Below, one piece after another: positions 42,739-45,660 of a stretch of 45,660 bases of DNA (position 1 is its first letter; every line of letters begins with the position of its first letter). This DNA comes from Jiella endophytica (GTDB lineage: Bacteria; Pseudomonadota; Alphaproteobacteria; Rhizobiales; Rhizobiaceae). The position numbers and the translations under genes were made by a program. Location of the stretch: positions 1 to 45,660 of the forward strand of contig NZ_SOZD01000016.1 in NCBI RefSeq assembly GCF_004519335.1, given 5' to 3'. A model generated the notes under the pieces. The model was given only the letters and a program-made list of their open reading frames with translations. It did no database searches and was not told the origin of the DNA.

Positions 42739-44478
42739 ATGGACGCCCTCCCGGATCTCGAACGGCACCGCGCCAGGCTGACCGCCTCCCTCGCTATCGT
42801 CCTGATCGTCGCTGCGCCGATCATCGCAGCCCTCGACTGGGCAAGGGCCGGAGCCGGATGGCCGGCCCTCGTCGTCTCGCTCGGCCTCGGCGGGCTTGCC
42901 TATTTCCTCAGCCGCCAGGACGGCGCCGGCGCCAATGCGCGGATGGTCGTCGCGGTCGGCTTCGTCGCCGAAATCTCGCTGGTCGTCGCCGCGCTCGACG
43001 GCAGCAAGTACCAGGTCGACGCGCATATGGCCTATTTCGCTGGCCTTGCCCTCATCGGCGCGCTGTTCGACTGGCGGGCGATCGCCGGGGCGGCGCTGGC
43101 GACCGCCGTCCAGCACATCGTCCTCAACTTCATCATGCCCTCGGCGATCTATCCGGGCGGCACGGACATCGAGCGTCTCGCCATCCATGCGGTCATCCTC
43201 GTCGTCGAGGCCGGCGCGCTGATCTGGCTGGCGGTGAAGGTGACCGCGATGTTCACCGCGGTGTCGGAATCGAACTCTGCCGCCCAGCGCGGCATGGAGG
43301 AGGCCGAAAAGGCAGGCCGCACCGCCAGCGAGCTGCGCGAACGCCAGGATGCCGAGCAGAAGCGCCAGATCGCTCTCGACAACGCCAAGGCCGAGGATCT
43401 GCGCGCCTTCATCGGCCTCGTCGATGCGAGCTTCGACCAGCTCTCCTCGGGCGACCTGACGGTCCGCATGGCGGGCAAGGTCGCGCCGGAATTTCAGCCG
43501 ATCCAGGAGAAGTTCAACACCTCGGTGGAGGTCCTCGAGGAAGCCATCGGCAAGGTCTTCGGCACTGTCGGCACCATCCGCATGGGCCTCAACGAGATCA
43601 CCGTGGCGTCCAACGACCTCGCCCACCGCACCGAGCAGCAGGCGGCGAGCCTTGAGGAAACCGTCGCGGCCCTCGGCGAGGTGACCGGCGGCGTCAACCG
43701 GACGGCCGACAATGCCGGCCAGGCCCGCAAGACTGCCGATTCGGCGACGGTGAAGGCGAAGAAGGGCGGCGAGATCGTCGCCGAGGCGGTCACCGCGATG
43801 AGCCAGATCGAGGCCTCCTCGCAGCAGATCACCCAGATCATCGGCGTCATCGACGAGATCGCTTTCCAGACCAACCTCCTCGCCCTCAACGCAGGCGTCG
43901 AGGCGGCGCGGGCTGGCGAGGCCGGCAAGGGCTTTGCCGTCGTCGCCCAGGAAGTGCGTGCGCTGGCCCAGCGCTCGGCGGAAGCGGCGAAGGAGATCAA
44001 GTCGCTGATCAATGCATCGTCCGAGCAGGTGGAGCGCGGCGTCGAGCTGGTCACCGCTTCGGGCAAGTCGCTCGACGAGATCGTCGCCGAGGTCGCCGGC
44101 ATGGCGGGGATCGTTGCGAACATCGCCGAAGCGGCCCGCGAACAGGCGACGGGCCTGCGGGAAGTTTCCGGCGCTGCCGACCAGATGGACAAAGTGACGC
44201 AGCAGAACGCCGCGATGGTGGAAGAATCGACCGCTGCCGCACAGACGCTTTCCGCAGAGACCGACAACCTTGCCCACACGATCGCGCGGTTCAAGGTCAA
44301 GGATGGCGCCAGCGCCGGAGCCAGCCGAGCGGCCCCGCCGGCACAGCGTCCGGCTTCCGCGAAAGCCGCGCAGCCCAAGGCACCCGCCCCGAAGCCGGTG
44401 GCGCAGATGAAGGCCACCGGCACCGGCGGCGCGGCGAGGAAGCCGGCTGCCGCGGAGGACAGCTGGGAGGAGTTCTGA
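42739..44478 (+). CDS. Methyl-accepting chemotaxis protein, multi-pass membrane sensor
   Basis: 579 aa. The N-terminus has about six hydrophobic segments (roughly residues 15-170) with almost no periplasmic domain, then a helical linker. The signalling domain carries the hairpin tip with [22 protein letters not shown] followed by [24 protein letters not shown], where CheA and CheW bind. The C-terminus is an Ala/Pro-rich tether ending DSWEEF, which resembles the xWxxF pentapeptide that recruits CheR/CheB. A membrane-embedded sensor suggests detection of membrane or energy state, but the ligand is unknown. ATG 42739 follows AGGAAA; TTG 42736 is the alternative. Confidence 0.92.
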   Translation: MDALPDLERHRARLTASLAIVLIVAAPIIAALDWARAGAGWPALVVSLGLGGLAYFLSRQDGAGANARMVVAVGFVAEISLVVAALDGSKYQVDAHMAYFAGLALIGALFDWRAIAGAALATAVQHIVLNFIMPSAIYPGGTDIERLAIHAVILVVEAGALIWLAVKVTAMFTAVSESNSAAQRGMEEAEKAGRTASELRERQDAEQKRQIALDNAKAEDLRAFIGLVDASFDQLSSGDLTVRMAGKVAPEFQPIQEKFNTSVEVLEEAIGKVFGTVGTIRMGLNEITVASNDLAHRTEQQAASLEETVAALGEVTGGVNRTADNAGQARKTADSATVKAKKGGEIVAEAVTAMSQIEASSQQITQIIGVIDEIAFQTNLLALNAGVEAARAGEAGKGFAVVAQEVRALAQRSAEAAKEIKSLINASSEQVERGVELVTASGKSLDEIVAEVAGMAGIVANIAEAAREQATGLREVSGAADQMDKVTQQNAAMVEESTAAAQTLSAETDNLAHTIARFKVKDGASAGASRAAPPAQRPASAKAAQPKAPAPKPVAQMKATGTGGAARKPAAAEDSWEEF

Positions 44479-44523
44479 GCCGTCCGGCCGAGCGGCCAAG
44501 TGACTGGAAAAGCATGAAGAGGA

Positions 44524-44557
44524 GGGCGGCGCGTCGCGGGACGGCCGCCCTTTTTTT
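44524..44557 (+). terminator. Rho-independent terminator after the first chemotaxis receptor
   Basis: Stem GGGCGGC (44524-44530) / GCCGCCC (44544-44550) with a 13-nt loop, then seven T. It lies 46 bp after the stop codon. Confidence 0.88.
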
Positions 44558-44613
44558 CGCCATTACGTGGTTGCCGATGACGGAAAGGCCTCCATTCACG
44601 AGCCAAGTCTCGC

Positions 44614-44660
44614 GAAAATTAAGTTTTCTTTCGAACTTGTAATTCAATGATTTGCAATGG
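44614..44660 (+). promoter_or_regulatory. AT-rich promoter region of the second chemotaxis receptor
   Basis: A 47-bp AT-rich island, from GAAAATTAAGTTTTC on, in an otherwise GC-rich gap, containing the inverted repeat AAGTT-N8-AACTT, 40-86 bp before the receptor start. No clear -35/-10 pair can be fixed by eye. Confidence 0.35.
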
Positions 44661-44699
44661 CTGGCGCTTCGGCAGCCCTCCCTACAGGATCCAGGACCA

Positions 44700-45660
44700 A
44701 TGAATTTCTCGATTTCGCGCAAACTATCCGCGCTCATTGCCGTCGCTGCCGTCGTCAGCATCGTGGCGATGTCGCTGCAGCTCTACTCGCTCCACGAGAC
44801 GATCTGGAAGGATCGTAAGGCACTCATCGTATCTCAGGTCGACAGCGCGATTTCGATGCTGGCCGGTTTCCAGGCCAAGGTCGACAGCGGCGAGATGACG
44901 CTGCAGCAGGCCCAGGACCGCGCCCGCGAAGCGGCGCTGCCGATCCGCTTCGGCGACAACGACTACCTCTTCATGATGAGCGCCGACGGCAAGCGCGTGA
45001 TGCATCCCGATCCCAAGCTGATGGGCACCGATGCCTTCACCTCGAAGGATCCGACCGGCCGCTTCTACAACCGGGAAATGGTCGAGAACGCCCACAAGGG
45101 CGGCGGCTTCACGCCCTATTACCGCGCACGCCTCAAGGGCGACGGCCTCTCCCAGAAGCTTTCCTATGCTCAGCTCTTCGGGCCCTGGGACTGGACCGTC
45201 GCTGCAGGTCTCTATGTCGACGACCTCGAAGAGCAGTTCATGGGCCAGGTCTACAAGACGCTGATCTGGTCTGCCCTGCTGCTCGCCGTTCTGGTCGCCT
45301 GCGCCGTGCCGCTCGCCCGCTCGATCTCGCGGCCGATCAACCAGATGACCGAGGCGATGCGCAGGCTCGCCGCCGGCGACAAGAGTGCCGCGATCCCGGC
45401 CGTCGGCCGCAAGGACGAGATCGGCCAGATGGCCGGTGCGGTGCAGGTGTTCAAGGAACAGGCGATCGAGCGCGACCGGCTGGAGACCGATGCCGAGACC
45501 GCCCGGGTTTCCGAGGCGGAGGCGAAGCAGCGCCAGGCCGATCTCGAACACGCCAAGGCCGAGGATCTCAGAGCCTTCATGGGCGTCGTCGACGCAAGCT
45601 TCGATCGTCTGTCCTCGGGCGACCTGACGGTCCGCATGGCGGGCAAGGTCGCGCCGGAAT
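44700..45660 (+). CDS. Methyl-accepting chemotaxis protein with Cache sensor domain (3' end outside window)
   Basis: At least 320 aa, open to the window end. TM1 (about 8-28) is followed by a periplasmic single-Cache domain with the MSADGKRVMHPDP and GPWDWTVAAGLYVDD motifs (about 90-175), TM2 (about 185-208), a HAMP domain (ARSISRPINQMTEAM onwards), and then the linker [27 protein letters not shown]. That linker matches the first receptor, [27 protein letters not shown]. The final 49 nt are identical to 43444-43492. Cache domains of this type bind small carboxylates or amines. ATG 44700 has AGGA four bases upstream. Confidence 0.9.
   Translation, partial: MNFSISRKLSALIAVAAVVSIVAMSLQLYSLHETIWKDRKALIVSQVDSAISMLAGFQAKVDSGEMTLQQAQDRAREAALPIRFGDNDYLFMMSADGKRVMHPDPKLMGTDAFTSKDPTGRFYNREMVENAHKGGGFTPYYRARLKGDGLSQKLSYAQLFGPWDWTVAAGLYVDDLEEQFMGQVYKTLIWSALLLAVLVACAVPLARSISRPINQMTEAMRRLAAGDKSAAIPAVGRKDEIGQMAGAVQVFKEQAIERDRLETDAETARVSEAEAKQRQADLEHAKAEDLRAFMGVVDASFDRLSSGDLTVRMAGKVAPE

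Noticed and set aside
42427-44499. 690-aa antisense frame over the first chemotaxis receptor
   Set aside because: Shadow of the Glu/Ala-rich receptor; composition is Arg/Leu/Gly-rich with no domain.

Overview
The window reads as chromosomal DNA from a high-GC alphaproteobacterium of the order Hyphomicrobiales (Rhizobiales). Four things point there: a split F0 operon with both b' and b subunits (atpI-B-E-F'-F), a hemE | maf-aroE-coaE arrangement, GTGA/ATGA-coupled operons, and two families of intergenic palindromic repeats of a kind common in that order. An Aurantimonadaceae-like genus is possible, but that is a guess. No rRNA, tRNA, CRISPR array, transposase or prophage gene was seen.

Layout. 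1-5.1 kb: sugar-acid catabolism on the minus strand (xylonate-type dehydratase, 2-keto-3-deoxy-L-fuconate dehydrogenase-like SDR, D-erythronate dehydrogenase-like SDR) and a DUF1761 membrane protein. 5.2-8.2 kb: an ETF-beta-lysine/PrmA-like methyltransferase divergent from two valine-degradation genes (3-hydroxyisobutyryl-CoA hydrolase and 3-hydroxyisobutyrate dehydrogenase). 8.2-11.2 kb: copper handling (DUF411 protein and a P1B ATPase with three N-terminal metal-binding modules). 11.6-14.1 kb: ethanolamine ammonia-lyase eutB and eutC, separated by a 33-bp perfect inverted repeat. 14.3-15.4 kb: a TerC-family membrane protein. 15.5-18.4 kb: the F0 ATP synthase operon, closed by a terminator. 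18.6-20.1 kb: a DHDPS-family lyase and an orphan HEPN-like protein. 20.3-25.9 kb: hemJ, a repeat-rich 0.9-kb gap, hemE, a 535-bp gap that is the best candidate for the chromosomal replication origin, then maf, aroE, an NTF2-like gene and coaE as a tightly coupled operon. 26-30.7 kb: class II amidotransferase, small secreted protein, TraB/GumN protein, xerC and an OsmC-family peroxidase. 30.8-42.0 kb: a transport and catabolism island with a TRAP transporter (dctPQM), an SDR, a branched-chain-type ABC transporter (livKHMGF), a thiamine-diphosphate enzyme and a MarR regulator. 42.4-45.66 kb: a small exported protein and two methyl-accepting chemotaxis proteins, the second cut by the window end.

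The two observations I rate highest are these. (i) The hemE-maf gap sits where alphaproteobacterial oriC lies. It carries nine GANTC (CcrM) sites and several degenerate DnaA boxes, although the usual neighbours (ppsR, dnaQ, rho, mnmE) are missing. (ii) Three intergenic regions of the 30.8-42 kb island share an AAYTAGTTTK motif, each with an adjoining TTTG-N4-CAA-type inverted repeat. They lie upstream of dctP, between the SDR and livK (over a recognisable -35 box), and upstream of marR. This suggests one MarR-controlled regulon joining two import systems to one thiamine-diphosphate enzyme of unknown substrate.
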